From: JAYSRU01 sp043720875
GTDB taxonomy: Bacteria > Bacteroidota > Bacteroidia > Flavobacteriales_D > Crocinitomicaceae
Direction of reading: 5' to 3'
Length of the DNA stretch: 20,174 nt
Assembly: GCA_043720875.1 (NCBI GenBank)
Contig: JAYSRU010000017.1
Location: 1 to 20,174 of the forward strand
How positions within the stretch are numbered: position 1 is the stretch's first letter; each line of letters starts with the position of its first letter. Made by a program: the position numbers and the translations under genes. Below, piece by piece: positions 1 to 7,608 of the stretch. The notes below the pieces were generated by a model that searched no databases, had not been told where the DNA came from, and saw only the letters and a list, made by a program, of their open reading frames with translations.

Positions 1-1725
1 GTTATATGCTTCTGGGTTCGCATAAATACATACCTCTTCCTTAAGAATAATAAATCCCTCGGGCGCATTATCTATAATTGATTTAAAGCCCTGCTGAGAT
101 CTTTGCAAATTCGAAACGTTTCTATTTCTTTCGGTATTGTCTTGAATCAAACATTGATTAAAATAACGATCCCCAATTCTTAATTTAGTAATTTGCACGT
201 CCGCTTCAACCAATGCTCCATTCTCTTTTATGAAATGCCAAGGAAAGTGAACTTTTTTGTTTTTTGCTAAGCGCTGCATATATCTGTTAAATTCATTCTT
301 AGCTTCGTCTGAGTCACTTTTAGATAATTCGAACAACGTTTTATTTTGCAATACATAGAGCTCATATCCAAAAATATCTATAGCCTTATTATTGGCTTCA
401 ATAATTAATTCATCATCTAAGAGAAAAATTGCATTATTACTATCTTCATAGAGGGTTCTAAATTTTTCCTCGCTGTGTTGCAATGCCGTAGTAGCTTTTT
501 GTAAATCCGATACATCTACAACAGTTCCTTCTATCAATCTTTCCACTTTATCTAGGTAAATATTAAAAATTAATACCTTTTTTTCTCCCGATGTTAGTAA
601 ATAATCAACCTGAAAGTTTTTTATACTCGTATTTATCTCAACAAGTGTTAACAGTTGTTTCCATATCTTTTCCCTTTTCCCTCTAAAACAGTACTCACCC
701 TTTTCTACATCATCATCTAGAATACTATAAAATGCCGGATTACAATCTATGAGTTTACTCTCAACATCCATAGTAAAAACACCGGCCAAATTACGTTCGT
801 AAAGGTTTTGATATTTTTTGTTTTGTTGTTCCTTAATTTCCTCCTCTTTAATAAAATCTGTGGCATCTAAAATTAATGCTTGAAACAATATTTGATTTTT
901 AAAAGACATTAACGTTATTTCAATTTTTAAACTCTTTTTTTCTTCACCTAGTATTGTAAAATGTTTGTATTTTTCAAAGTAATTACCCACTTTCAATTTC
1001 ATTATCACTAATAATTCTTCTTCCTTGAATAAATCCCAAAAAAATGTAGTTTCTCTATTTTTAGGTAAAAGATTGAATATTTCAGAACTCACATCAACGA
1101 TGTTTCTTTCATTTTGCAATAAACTAAAAAGCACATACCCTCTTCCTGGCTGATTAATAAATTGACGGTAATAATTCGTTAAACTCAACACTTTATCTGT
1201 GCTTCTTTTATGAGACCAAAAAAGCAAACAACTTACGAAAGACAACAATGCACAACCAACAAATAACAACATGTTCCAATCTGTACTGTATGCGCACTGA
1301 AACAACGTGTAGTACAAAAAAGTGAGAGAAATTACGGAAAAAAACAAAATGAATAATAAATACCTTATAGCAGAAATACAAAGCATATAAAATATCAGAA
1401 ATGACAATAAATGCAATATGTTAAAATGACTTGTGTAAATATCACGAATAGCAAAGCAACACAATATCGTAGTGTATAATCCAAAAAAATGTTGAACGTA
1501 ATTTGATAACCGCCTCGACACATAAATAAATAAACCAAACAAGGGTAATACAAATGCTGCCGAGGCTAAGAGGTAAGTATATATTTTAGGTAAATTAACT
1601 AAGTAACACAGGTAAGCTAATGATGGCATTATAATTAGCCCAAAAAGTAGATAAATAGGGATAACTCGTCGCGTTTCGGTTTTTACTAAATGTGAATTAA
1701 AATATGTTTTTTCGGACTCGTTCAA
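1..1725 (-). CDS. Membrane-bound multi-PAS sensor protein, 3' end outside the window
   Basis: I translated this frame by hand: it stays open for 575 codons from a TTG at 1725 to base 1, so the C-terminus is missing. Residues about 22-171 hold roughly six hydrophobic segments (about 22-43, 49-70, 77-93, 100-118, 123-142, 151-171). PAS-like repeats follow: a weak one near 195-285, one near 305-405 (FTMDVES at 317, then NPAF), one near 417-535 (SEEKFRTLYEDSNNAIF start, DNTERNR end), and the start of a fourth near 545 (IIDNAPEGFIIL). This layout is typical of sensor kinases or cyclic-di-GMP/phosphatase regulators; the output domain is not visible. An in-frame TAA lies four codons before the TTG. 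The first ATG is at about residue 33, inside TM1, so TTG is preferred. The architecture is clear; the signal and output are unknown. Confidence 0.8.
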   Translation of the reverse strand, partial: MNESEKTYFNSHLVKTETRRVIPIYLLFGLIIMPSLAYLCYLVNLPKIYTYLLASAAFVLPLFGLFIYVSRRLSNYVQHFFGLYTTILCCFAIRDIYTSHFNILHLLSFLIFYMLCISAIRYLLFILFFSVISLTFLYYTLFQCAYSTDWNMLLFVGCALLSFVSCLLFWSHKRSTDKVLSLTNYYRQFINQPGRGYVLFSLLQNERNIVDVSSEIFNLLPKNRETTFFWDLFKEEELLVIMKLKVGNYFEKYKHFTILGEEKKSLKIEITLMSFKNQILFQALILDATDFIKEEEIKEQQNKKYQNLYERNLAGVFTMDVESKLIDCNPAFYSILDDDVEKGEYCFRGKREKIWKQLLTLVEINTSIKNFQVDYLLTSGEKKVLIFNIYLDKVERLIEGTVVDVSDLQKATTALQHSEEKFRTLYEDSNNAIFLLDDELIIEANNKAIDIFGYELYVLQNKTLFELSKSDSDEAKNEFNRYMQRLAKNKKVHFPWHFIKENGALVEADVQITKLRIGDRYFNQCLIQDNTERNRNVSNLQRSQQGFKSIIDNAPEGFIILKEEVCIYANPEAYN

Positions 1726-2340
1726 TGCTTTATTTTAGTTGAAATAATTGATTAATTTTAATCGCTCAGTTCGAAGATAGTTTTTTTAATTGAATTTTAC
1801 ACATTTACACTCAGACCGCATATCCAAGCTAAATAAATAATATTATATTCTTTAAATTAAAAATATTTATTCTTTATTATTAAGTTGTTAATACTGTTTA
1901 AAAATAACAGTAATTTTTATTGCTTCTGTTAGTTTTCAAAATGTGTTAACATGTTTTCAATAAACGCTGTGATGGTAAGTAGTTGCAAGAGTGTAGTTTA
2001 GTAAAAAATGATTATGAGGTTATTACTTTGAGTTGTTAATATCTAAATAGAGTAAATACTTCTTTCGAGTGTTGGTAACGATTTTAACAACTTTTGATAA
2101 ATTACTGAAACTTCTTTAGGATTATTAAAATATAATCCCAAGCCTAATTAAGGTTTAATAATGAAAGAAAAAGTTATGAATTGTATAAACATGTTGTAAA
2201 CAAATCTATTCACAATTTGTCTTTTTTTGATTTTTTTAAAGCATTAGTTTTCAAGCAGTAAAGTATTCTATTTTGGGATCATTGTTAATAGTTCTATGGA
2301 TTCTGTTAATAAAGAAGTACTTTTGATGAAAATATTAAAA
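1726..2340. other. Gene-free AT-rich intergenic region
   Basis: This 615-base stretch separates the divergent PAS sensor and rpiB genes. I found no convincing ORF, tRNA or long repeat. On the minus strand, TATCTTCG at 1772-1779 is one base off the Bacteroidota -7 box and lies about 46 bases before the sensor start. An exact TAGATTTG (minus, 2201-2208) is probably too distant to serve that gene. No exact TAnnTTTG occurs on plus before rpiB. A weak AT-only hairpin (ACAAAT/ATTTGT, 2200-2220) precedes a T-run at 2222-2228. The region could hold a small RNA or long leader, but nothing in it proves so. Confidence 0.5.
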
Positions 2341-2769
2341 ATGTCTGAAAATACAATAGTTATAGGGTGTGACCACGCAGGTTTTGAGTTAAAAACGGCT
2401 TTAATAAGCTTTTTGAAGCAACTGAATTATTCGATCATAGATAAAGGTTGTAATTCTTTAGAGAGTATAGATTATCCAGATTATGGCCATGCTGTAGCTG
2501 AGGAGGTTTTAAAATCAAACGTTCGCGGAATTCTTATTTGTGGTTCGGGTAATGGAATCAATATGACTGCAAACAAGCATAAAGGTATTCGTGCTGCGTT
2601 GTGTTGGACGGCTGAAATAGCAACATTGGCACGCTTACATAATGATGCGAATATTCTAACGCTGCCGGGTAGATTTATTTCAGAGGAATTGGCAAAAGAA
2701 ATAGTTACTACTTATTTAACTACTGCTTTTGAAGGGGGTAGACACCAAGCTAGAATAGATAAAATTTAA
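2341..2769 (+). CDS. rpiB: Ribose-5-phosphate isomerase B (RpiB/LacAB family)
   Basis: RpiB interconverts ribose 5-phosphate and ribulose 5-phosphate in the cytosolic non-oxidative pentose phosphate pathway. The 142-residue product has the family's usual length. It shows the N-terminal phosphate/ring-opening motif CDHAGFELK (10-18), the catalytic cysteine in GILICGSGNG (C67), and the LARLHNDAN segment (H100) followed by PGRF. In-frame ATGs also lie at 2296 and 2326. I chose 2341 because the family normally starts just before the first beta strand (here MSENTIVIG) and because an A-rich leader precedes it; the extra 15 residues of the longest form look non-conserved. The gene stands alone: a long empty region lies upstream, and its stop codon directly abuts the stop of the convergent thioredoxin-like gene, with no room for a terminator between them. 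Confidence 0.9.
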   Translation: MSENTIVIGCDHAGFELKTALISFLKQLNYSIIDKGCNSLESIDYPDYGHAVAEEVLKSNVRGILICGSGNGINMTANKHKGIRAALCWTAEIATLARLHNDANILTLPGRFISEELAKEIVTTYLTTAFEGGRHQARIDKI

Positions 2770-3954
2770 CTATTGTCTTTCTAAAGCTTCTATTAGAGCT
2801 GAGAATTCTTTTTCGAATTCTGTAAAGTATGTTCCGGTTGCCGGTCCAGAGAAACCAGTATATATTTTTGCTATTTTGCCATCTTTACCTAATACGATTG
2901 TTGTCGGAAACGAGCTGATTTCGTTTAAAAAGTTAAAATGTTGTTTTGCTACAAGCTTACTAGCAGTTCCAGCTAAGTATGTAGGATAGTTTAATTTAAG
3001 CTGTTTGCTGTATTTCTTTAGTCGCATCAGTTGTTCAATACTATCATTTCCAGTTTCATATGCGAAGCCAACAATAGAGAGTAAAGGGTTTCTTTTTTTG
3101 AGACCAATTAGAAAATTTGTTTCATCCATACAATTAGGACACCAAGTTCCCATTATTTGAATTACTGTGACTTGTCCAACAAACGAAGAATTGGTCCAAT
3201 ACATTTTAATATTAGATGTATCGATCGCTGACAAATTTATAACTGCATCTTTTGAGGTTTCAAACGTGATTTTTGTGGGATCTTTAAGATTAAAGGAGTC
3301 ATTTAAGCGAGAATGAAATAATGAAGATCCGTGAGTGCCGCTATAAAAAACACCAATTAGACTGTCTTGTTTGATCTTTCCTTCAAACCAATATGCATGT
3401 GCCCCATCAAAGCATCCAAACGCAAAGGTAGAGTCCTTTTTCACATAACCATTTAAATAGCGATAATCACCTGTTTCGGTTAGAAATGTTCCGGATAAAT
3501 GATTTCCTTTTTGTTTGAATATTCCTAGTCCTGGAGATTTATCCGAATTGTTGTAATCAAAGTAGGTTTCGTACTTTCCATTTATTTTAGGAAACGTTCC
3601 CTTTTGTTTGACTGATTTTTTAAAATGGGATGCAGTAAAAGGAATACGATAGTTTTTTTTATTTAAGTTGACCCAATTGCCAGCTAAAGAATTAGAACTA
3701 ATCTTAAAGATTAGATAGGTATTATATTGGTCAAATGAAAACCGCAAACTATCACCAATTTTTTTCCCAACAATTAATATGTTTTCTCCGCCATTGGGTA
3801 AAAGTAATTGATACTCATTATGTTTTATTTCAAGTTTTATTTCAAAATCTATTGTTTTGGCAGAGCCGATATGGAGTTTTCCAATCCAATGAGTCGTAGT
3901 TTTTGCGTTGGTTATCAGTGGAATAACCAAAAATATGAATGCAATAATTTTCAA
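2770..3954 (-). CDS. Exported thioredoxin-fold (TlpA-like) protein with N-terminal beta-rich domain
   Basis: The 394-residue product begins with a signal peptide (MKIIAFIFLVIPLITNA, cleavage probably near 17-18). Residues about 18-230 form a beta-rich region I cannot assign, with repeated small-strand motifs such as KINGKYETYFDY. Residues about 235-394 are a thioredoxin/TlpA-type domain: strand VTVIQIMGTW, active site WCPNC (271-275), and cis-Pro motif SFPTT (P350). TlpA-like periplasmic proteins usually reduce or isomerise disulfides; the substrate is unknown. The start is a TTG at 3954. No ATG exists between it and the upstream in-frame TAA, and the TTG gives a compact signal peptide, although the n-region is short. 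It is divergent from the sigma-factor gene and shares with it a promoter-like nonamer at nearly equal distance. Confidence 0.85.
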   Translation of the reverse strand: MKIIAFIFLVIPLITNAKTTTHWIGKLHIGSAKTIDFEIKLEIKHNEYQLLLPNGGENILIVGKKIGDSLRFSFDQYNTYLIFKISSNSLAGNWVNLNKKNYRIPFTASHFKKSVKQKGTFPKINGKYETYFDYNNSDKSPGLGIFKQKGNHLSGTFLTETGDYRYLNGYVKKDSTFAFGCFDGAHAYWFEGKIKQDSLIGVFYSGTHGSSLFHSRLNDSFNLKDPTKITFETSKDAVINLSAIDTSNIKMYWTNSSFVGQVTVIQIMGTWCPNCMDETNFLIGLKKRNPLLSIVGFAYETGNDSIEQLMRLKKYSKQLKLNYPTYLAGTASKLVAKQHFNFLNEISSFPTTIVLGKDGKIAKIYTGFSGPATGTYFTEFEKEFSALIEALERQ

Positions 3955-3971
3955 AACGAATTTCTTTTTTT

Positions 3972-3980
3972 CGTAAATAA
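3972..3980 (-). promoter_or_regulatory. Promoter-like nonamer TTATTTACG upstream of the thioredoxin-like gene
   Basis: On the minus strand TTATTTACG ends 17 bases before the TTG start. The identical nonamer occurs on the plus strand upstream of the divergent sigma factor, 16 bases before its ATG. It resembles the Bacteroidota -7 box only partly. It may be a -10 element recognised by the neighbouring sigma factor; this is inference from position and identity alone. Confidence 0.3.
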
Positions 3981-4036
3981 ACCTCTTTTCTTTGGTTTAA
4001 CAAACTTTTTTGTAGCACCTTGCAACTTATTTATTG

Positions 4037-4045
4037 TTATTTACG
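4037..4045 (+). promoter_or_regulatory. Promoter-like nonamer TTATTTACG upstream of the sigma-factor gene
   Basis: TTATTTACG ends 16 bases before the ATG at 4062 and matches the inverted copy at 3972-3980 exactly. A TTGCAAC at 4020-4026 could be an upstream (-35-like) element, but no equivalent with the same spacing is seen on the other side. Possible autoregulatory site. Confidence 0.3.
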
Positions 4046-4061
4046 TCAAAGTAAACAGAGA

Positions 4062-4604
4062 ATGGAAAATGCATTACAAGAGCTATTAGCAGAATGTATA
4101 GCAGGAAATCCAAAATCTCAGAAAAAGTTGTTTGATATGTATGCTCCAAAGATGTTGGCGGTTTGTAACCGTTATATGTCTTCGATGATGGAAGCAGAGG
4201 ATGTATTGCAGGAAGGTTTCATTAAAATGTTTAACAAGATTGTTGACTTTAAAATGGAAGGAAACTTCGAAGGTTGGGTGCGTAGAATTATGGTTAATAC
4301 TGCGTTGGACCATTTGAGGGCTAGAAAAAAAATGCAATACGATCAATCTATTGATGATGTGGGGTATAAATTAAATGAACCCGAACAAATCACTTCGGAT
4401 ATTAACGCAGCAGATTTGTTGAAGTTAGTAAAAGAGCTTCCACCAGGTTACAATGCGGTTTTTAACCTCTTTGCAATTGAAGGATACAGTCACAAGGAAA
4501 TTGCTGAGGCATTAGGAATTACTGAAAATACATCAAAATCGCAGTATTCTCGCGCTAGAGAATATCTGCGCAAGAAATTAGAAACAGTAGAAAGTGAAAG
4601 ATAA
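4062..4604 (+). CDS. RNA polymerase sigma-70 family factor, ECF-like
   Basis: The 180-residue product has the two domains of ECF-type sigma factors. Region 2 spans about 20-92, with the core-binding/-10 helix AEDVLQEGFIKMFNKI (45-60) and GWVRRIMVNTALDHLR. Region 4 spans about 118-172, with the helix-turn-helix GYSHKEIAEALGITENTSKS (141-160) that reads the -35 element. The family redirects RNA polymerase in response to a membrane-held anti-sigma factor. An in-frame start at 4020 would add 14 residues unlike the family; ATG 4062 gives the usual N-terminus. The 3' end overlaps the next gene by 11 bases, implying translational coupling with a putative anti-sigma partner. A promoter-like motif shared with the divergent thioredoxin-like gene suggests both may be targets. 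Confidence 0.9.
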   Translation: MENALQELLAECIAGNPKSQKKLFDMYAPKMLAVCNRYMSSMMEAEDVLQEGFIKMFNKIVDFKMEGNFEGWVRRIMVNTALDHLRARKKMQYDQSIDDVGYKLNEPEQITSDINAADLLKLVKELPPGYNAVFNLFAIEGYSHKEIAEALGITENTSKSQYSRAREYLRKKLETVESER

Positions 4605-5415
4605 TATAAAAGATATTTTTGAGTCAGCACTGAGAAATCAGGAATTGCCAGTTCGCCCAGATTTATGGAGCGGAGTGCAAGCGGGTATAACTCAAGGTGC
4701 GGTTGGTGCGGTTAGCTCAAGCGCTTTAGTGGCCAAGATTATTGGTGGTGGATTAGCGGCGAGTTTAATCGTGGTGGGTTCGGTGTATTTGTTTAAAGGA
4801 TCTAATTCTGTAAGCAATAAATCGGTACAATCAGTTGAAAACAAAAAAGTTGAAGCGACAAACCGTACAAAGGTTTTTGTTGCTGAGGGTGTTGTTGAAC
4901 AAAATGGTTCGACTGCAGTAAATAGTGCTGCATTGACTATTGTTGCACAGAGTAACACGCTATCTGAAGGCGCTGAAGAGATTATTGTTGCACCAAATCC
5001 TAAAGAGTCGGTAATTAATACAACTGAAAAAGATCAAGTAAAATTAGTAGAAGAAAAAAAGGAATATTTGAGAAAAGTAGATAGAACAGAGTCCTCTAAT
5101 CCAATGGATACAACTCCATCAGTGTCTATAGGTAAAGCAGCAATAATTGGTGAATTGCCTAATATCTTCACGCCGAACGGTGATGGACAAAATGATATTC
5201 TTAAGTTGAACATCCAAAACGTTAAGGAGTTTCAAGTTACGATAATGGATCAAAATAATAAAACTGTGTTCACTAGTTCTGATTCAAATTTTGAGTGGAG
5301 TGGACTTGATTTATCAAGTAACATGGTAGCCCCAGGTGAATATATTTATTTCATGATTGGTAAAGGAAACGATAATGTAGAATTCAAGGAATTCAAGCGA
5401 TTGACAATTAAGTAA
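4594..5415 (+). CDS. Putative anti-sigma membrane protein with C-terminal gliding-motility-associated (CHU_C-like) domain
   Basis: The 273-residue product starts at a GTG inside the sigma-factor gene. A short N-terminal segment (1-40, RPDLWSGVQAGI) resembles the cytoplasmic part of small Bacteroidota proteins encoded after sigma factors. One TM helix lies at about 45-67 (LVAKIIGGGL...VGSVYLF). A charged low-complexity stretch (70-185) with no obvious structure follows, and then a domain at 188-273 starting NIFTPNGDGQND and ending with a GEYIYF turn and strand-rich tail. That last domain matches the type-B gliding-associated C-terminal domain normally found on secreted type IX cargo. Here it sits on a single-pass inner-membrane protein with no signal peptide, so it would face the periplasm and may be a sensory rather than a sorting module. 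The anti-sigma role is inferred from gene order and topology. A strong terminator follows 20 bases downstream. Confidence 0.7.
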   Translation: MKDNIKDIFESALRNQELPVRPDLWSGVQAGITQGAVGAVSSSALVAKIIGGGLAASLIVVGSVYLFKGSNSVSNKSVQSVENKKVEATNRTKVFVAEGVVEQNGSTAVNSAALTIVAQSNTLSEGAEEIIVAPNPKESVINTTEKDQVKLVEEKKEYLRKVDRTESSNPMDTTPSVSIGKAAIIGELPNIFTPNGDGQNDILKLNIQNVKEFQVTIMDQNNKTVFTSSDSNFEWSGLDLSSNMVAPGEYIYFMIGKGNDNVEFKEFKRLTIK

Positions 5416-5435
5416 TCAAAAAGTTTGTTAAAAGT

Positions 5436-5468
5436 AAAAAGCCCCACCTAATATAAGTGGGGCTTTTT
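5436..5468 (+). terminator. Strong bidirectional intrinsic terminator
   Basis: A perfect 12-base inverted repeat (AAAAAGCCCCAC / GTGGGGCTTTTT) encloses a 9-base loop. The GC core with a T-run on both strands suits termination of the sigma/anti-sigma operon on plus and of the tRNA-Cys transcript on minus, which ends only 5 bases away. Confidence 0.92.
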
Positions 5469-5473
5469 GTTTG

Positions 5474-5544
5474 AGGTTTCAAACGGATTCGAACCGTTGT
5501 AGACGGTTTTGCAGACCGGTGCCTAGCCGCTCGGCCATGAAACC
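5474..5544 (-). tRNA. tRNA-Cys (anticodon GCA)
   Basis: The minus-strand sequence folds as a 71-nt cloverleaf, the usual size for tRNA-Cys. The acceptor stem is GGTTTCA/TGAAACC with discriminator T (U73, a tRNA-Cys identity base). The anticodon arm CGGT-CTGCAAA-ACCG carries GCA at 5512-5510, and the T-arm loop is TTCGAAT between AACGG and CCGTT. No 3' CCA is encoded, as is common in Bacteroidota. It lies 46 bases downstream of folB on the same strand, with its own promoter-like -7 box, and ends at the shared terminator. Confidence 0.96.
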
Positions 5545-5559
5545 CTATTAGAGCGTGAA

Positions 5560-5567
5560 CAAAAGTA
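5560..5567 (-). promoter_or_regulatory. Candidate -7 box for tRNA-Cys
   Basis: TACTTTTG on the minus strand is an exact match to TAnnTTTG and lies 15 bases before the mature tRNA 5' end. No good TTG is found 17-23 bases further upstream, so only the -7 half is supported. Confidence 0.45.
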
Positions 5568-5590
5568 GTAAAATTATTTGATTTTAAGCA

Positions 5591-5953
5591 TTACTTGCAA
5601 GTATCTTCTATGATAATTGCAACGTTTTTGACATCTCCATTGATCGGAGGTCTTATTTTCCAGACCTTTAATCTCACGAATTCGATTCCTTTTATTTCTT
5701 TTTTCATTCGTGTAATAATTCTCTGACCAACGTGTTCAATGAGTTTGGATCGCTTCAACATTTCTTCCGTCACGATTTCATTTACTTGTACGTAATTAAT
5801 GGTGAGGGCAAGTTCATCGTTAAGTGCTGCCTCCCAAAAATCACATTCAAGATAAACATCCACCATATATTCGCCACCAATAAGCGCCTCTTCTTCAAGG
5901 CATCCATGATAGCAATAGAGTTGTATTCCGTTTACTTCAATGCAGTTTTTCAT
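5591..5953 (-). CDS. folB: Dihydroneopterin aldolase (FolB)
   Basis: FolB cleaves 7,8-dihydroneopterin to 6-hydroxymethyl-dihydropterin and glycolaldehyde in folate synthesis, acting as a cytosolic oligomer. The 120-residue length is typical. Visible family features are YCYHGCLEEE (13-22) with the conserved glutamate near 21-22, INYVQV with Tyr54, LIEH with Glu72 (substrate-binding Glu-74 region of the family), and the catalytic lysine K99 in VWKIRPP. Its ATG overlaps the gltX stop by one base (TAATG), so the two are almost certainly cotranscribed and translationally coupled. tRNA-Cys follows on the same strand. Nothing is unusual in the sequence. Confidence 0.93.
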   Translation of the reverse strand: MKNCIEVNGIQLYCYHGCLEEEALIGGEYMVDVYLECDFWEAALNDELALTINYVQVNEIVTEEMLKRSKLIEHVGQRIITRMKKEIKGIEFVRLKVWKIRPPINGDVKNVAIIIEDTCK

Positions 5954-7473
5954 TACCGATGTTGTGAAACATAATTCATTCCTTCCTCCATCCTTGCTAA
6001 AGTTTCTTCTTTGCCGAGTAAGACTATAATTTCGAACATACTTGGCCCCATTGCCGCACCTGTTATTGCGAGTCTAAAATTGGCAAGTACAGCCCCTATT
6101 CCAACTCCCTTTGAGGTTATGTATGCTTTAAATAAGTCTTCAAGGTTTTCTGCTGTCCATGTTTCAGTGTTTTTCAATTCGGTTTTCCAGTCAGATAATA
6201 GTTCTGCTGTTTCGTCTTTCCATTTTTTATCAATGGTAGTTTGATCGTATACTGAAGGTTTAGTTAACAAGTAGGCTCCTTCGATTGGAATGTCTCCAAC
6301 GAAAGTAGCACGCTCTTTCATCAATCTACAAACCTCTGTGAGGTATTCGTCGTTTAAATCAGTTGAAATGATTTTCTTTAAATCGCCAGCAAGTTCTTTA
6401 TCCGCTGTAGCGCGTAAATAGTGCTGTTGAAACCATTTAGTTTTTTCAGCATCAAATTTTGCTCCTGCTTTGTTTACACGTTCAAGACTAAATGCCTCCA
6501 CCAATTCTTCTAGGCTAAAAATTTCTTGTGTTGTTCCTGGGTTCCATCCTAAAAAAGCAAGCATGTTTAGAAATGCCTGTGGGTGGTAACCCTTTTCTCT
6601 GTAGCCAGAATATAATTCTCCTTCAGCGGTTGTCCAATTTGTTGGAAACACTGGAAATCCTAGTCTATCGCCATCTCTTTTCGAAAGTTTCCCGTTTCCA
6701 TCAGGTCTCAGTAGTAATGGTAAATGCGCGAATTTTGGACAATCCCAACCAAATGCTTTGTACAATAAAACGTGTAAAGGAGCTGAAGGCAACCATTCTT
6801 CACCACGTATAACATGACTAATTTCCATTAGATGATCATCCACAATATTTGCTAAGTGATAAGTTGGCATTCCATCACTTTTGAATAAAACTTTATCATC
6901 TAGATTGTTTGTGTTTACAACCACCCATCCGCGTATAATGTCTTCGAAACGAATGTCTTCATTTCGTGGCATTTTCATACGAATTACGTAGGGGTCACCC
7001 GCGTTGAGCCTTACGCTTACTTCATCAGCAGAAAGGGTTAATGAATTTTTCAATCCTCCACGAGTAATGGCGCTGTACTGCCAATTTGGTTGACCCATTG
7101 CTTTTGCCTGTTCACGCACCGCGTCAAGTTCTTCAGGTGTGTCAAACGCATAATATCCTTTGTCGTTTGCAACAAGCTCTAATGCATAAGGTTTATATAA
7201 ATGTTGTCTTTCTGATTGTACATAGGGGCCAAATTTTCCACCTTGTACTGGTCCTTCCTGTGGTGATATTCCGCACCAAGCTAATGCGTCTTCTATATAG
7301 TTTTGAGCTCCTTCAACAAATCGTGTTTGGTCAGTATCTTCTATTCTCAATATAAACGTTCCGCCAAGTTTCTTAGCAAAAAGGTAATTGTATAATGCAG
7401 TACGGACTCCACCCATGTGAAGTGGTCCTGTTGGTGAGGGTGCGAAACGAACGCGAATAGGAGATGATGACAT
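5953..7473 (-). CDS. gltX: Glutamyl-tRNA synthetase (GluRS)
   Basis: This class I aminoacyl-tRNA synthetase charges tRNA-Glu. The 506-residue length is as expected. The Rossmann fold begins at about residue 5 with RFAPSPTGPLHMGG, whose HMGG (19-22) is the HIGH signature, followed by the GluRS-typical RTALYNYLFA. The second signature KLSKR (262-266) corresponds to KMSKS. The remaining C-terminal part (about 330-506) fits the alpha-helical anticodon-binding region. ATG 7473 is the natural start, three codons before the first conserved strand. An exact TATCTTTG -7 box lies 14 bases upstream. The gene heads a minus-strand operon with folB and is divergent from the large coiled-coil protein gene. 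Confidence 0.97.
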   Translation of the reverse strand: MSSSPIRVRFAPSPTGPLHMGGVRTALYNYLFAKKLGGTFILRIEDTDQTRFVEGAQNYIEDALAWCGISPQEGPVQGGKFGPYVQSERQHLYKPYALELVANDKGYYAFDTPEELDAVREQAKAMGQPNWQYSAITRGGLKNSLTLSADEVSVRLNAGDPYVIRMKMPRNEDIRFEDIIRGWVVVNTNNLDDKVLFKSDGMPTYHLANIVDDHLMEISHVIRGEEWLPSAPLHVLLYKAFGWDCPKFAHLPLLLRPDGNGKLSKRDGDRLGFPVFPTNWTTAEGELYSGYREKGYHPQAFLNMLAFLGWNPGTTQEIFSLEELVEAFSLERVNKAGAKFDAEKTKWFQQHYLRATADKELAGDLKKIISTDLNDEYLTEVCRLMKERATFVGDIPIEGAYLLTKPSVYDQTTIDKKWKDETAELLSDWKTELKNTETWTAENLEDLFKAYITSKGVGIGAVLANFRLAITGAAMGPSMFEIIVLLGKEETLARMEEGMNYVSQHR

Positions 7474-7487
7474 ATAAATATTTTTGG

Positions 7488-7495
7488 CAAAGATA
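7488..7495 (-). promoter_or_regulatory. Candidate -7 box for gltX-folB
   Basis: TATCTTTG on the minus strand matches TAnnTTTG exactly and ends 14 bases before the gltX ATG, giving a short leader. A clear -33 TTG at the usual distance is not present. Confidence 0.5.
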
Positions 7496-7574
7496 GTTTA
7501 TTCGAATGCTTTTGCGGTAAAGTATTGAACCAATCTTGTTCTTGTGTTGTAGTGTGGAATAATTAAATTAGTTA

Positions 7575-7582
7575 TATCTTCG
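7575..7582 (+). promoter_or_regulatory. Weak candidate -7 box upstream of the coiled-coil protein operon
   Basis: TATCTTCG differs by one base from TAnnTTTG and lies 26 bases before the ATG at 7609. The same octamer occurs on minus before the PAS sensor gene (1772-1779). No well-spaced TTG is seen upstream. Confidence 0.25.
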
Positions 7583-7608
7583 TTTGTAAGCATTGTTAAA
7601 GGTAAAAT

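Noticed and set aside
2161..2199. Short ORF MKEKVMNCINML in the gap before rpiB, possibly a leader peptide
   Set aside because: Only 12 codons, no tandem codon run, no attenuator-like alternative hairpins and no biosynthetic operon directly after it.
2200..2228. Hairpin ACAAAT/ATTTGT followed by a T-run as a terminator
   Set aside because: The stem is six base pairs with a single GC pair, and no upstream plus-strand transcript needs ending here.
7552..7561. TGTGGAATAA as a DnaA box, in view of possible origin proximity
   Set aside because: It needs a one-base insertion to match TGTGGATAA, and no further DnaA-like boxes cluster nearby; oriC itself is not evident in this window.
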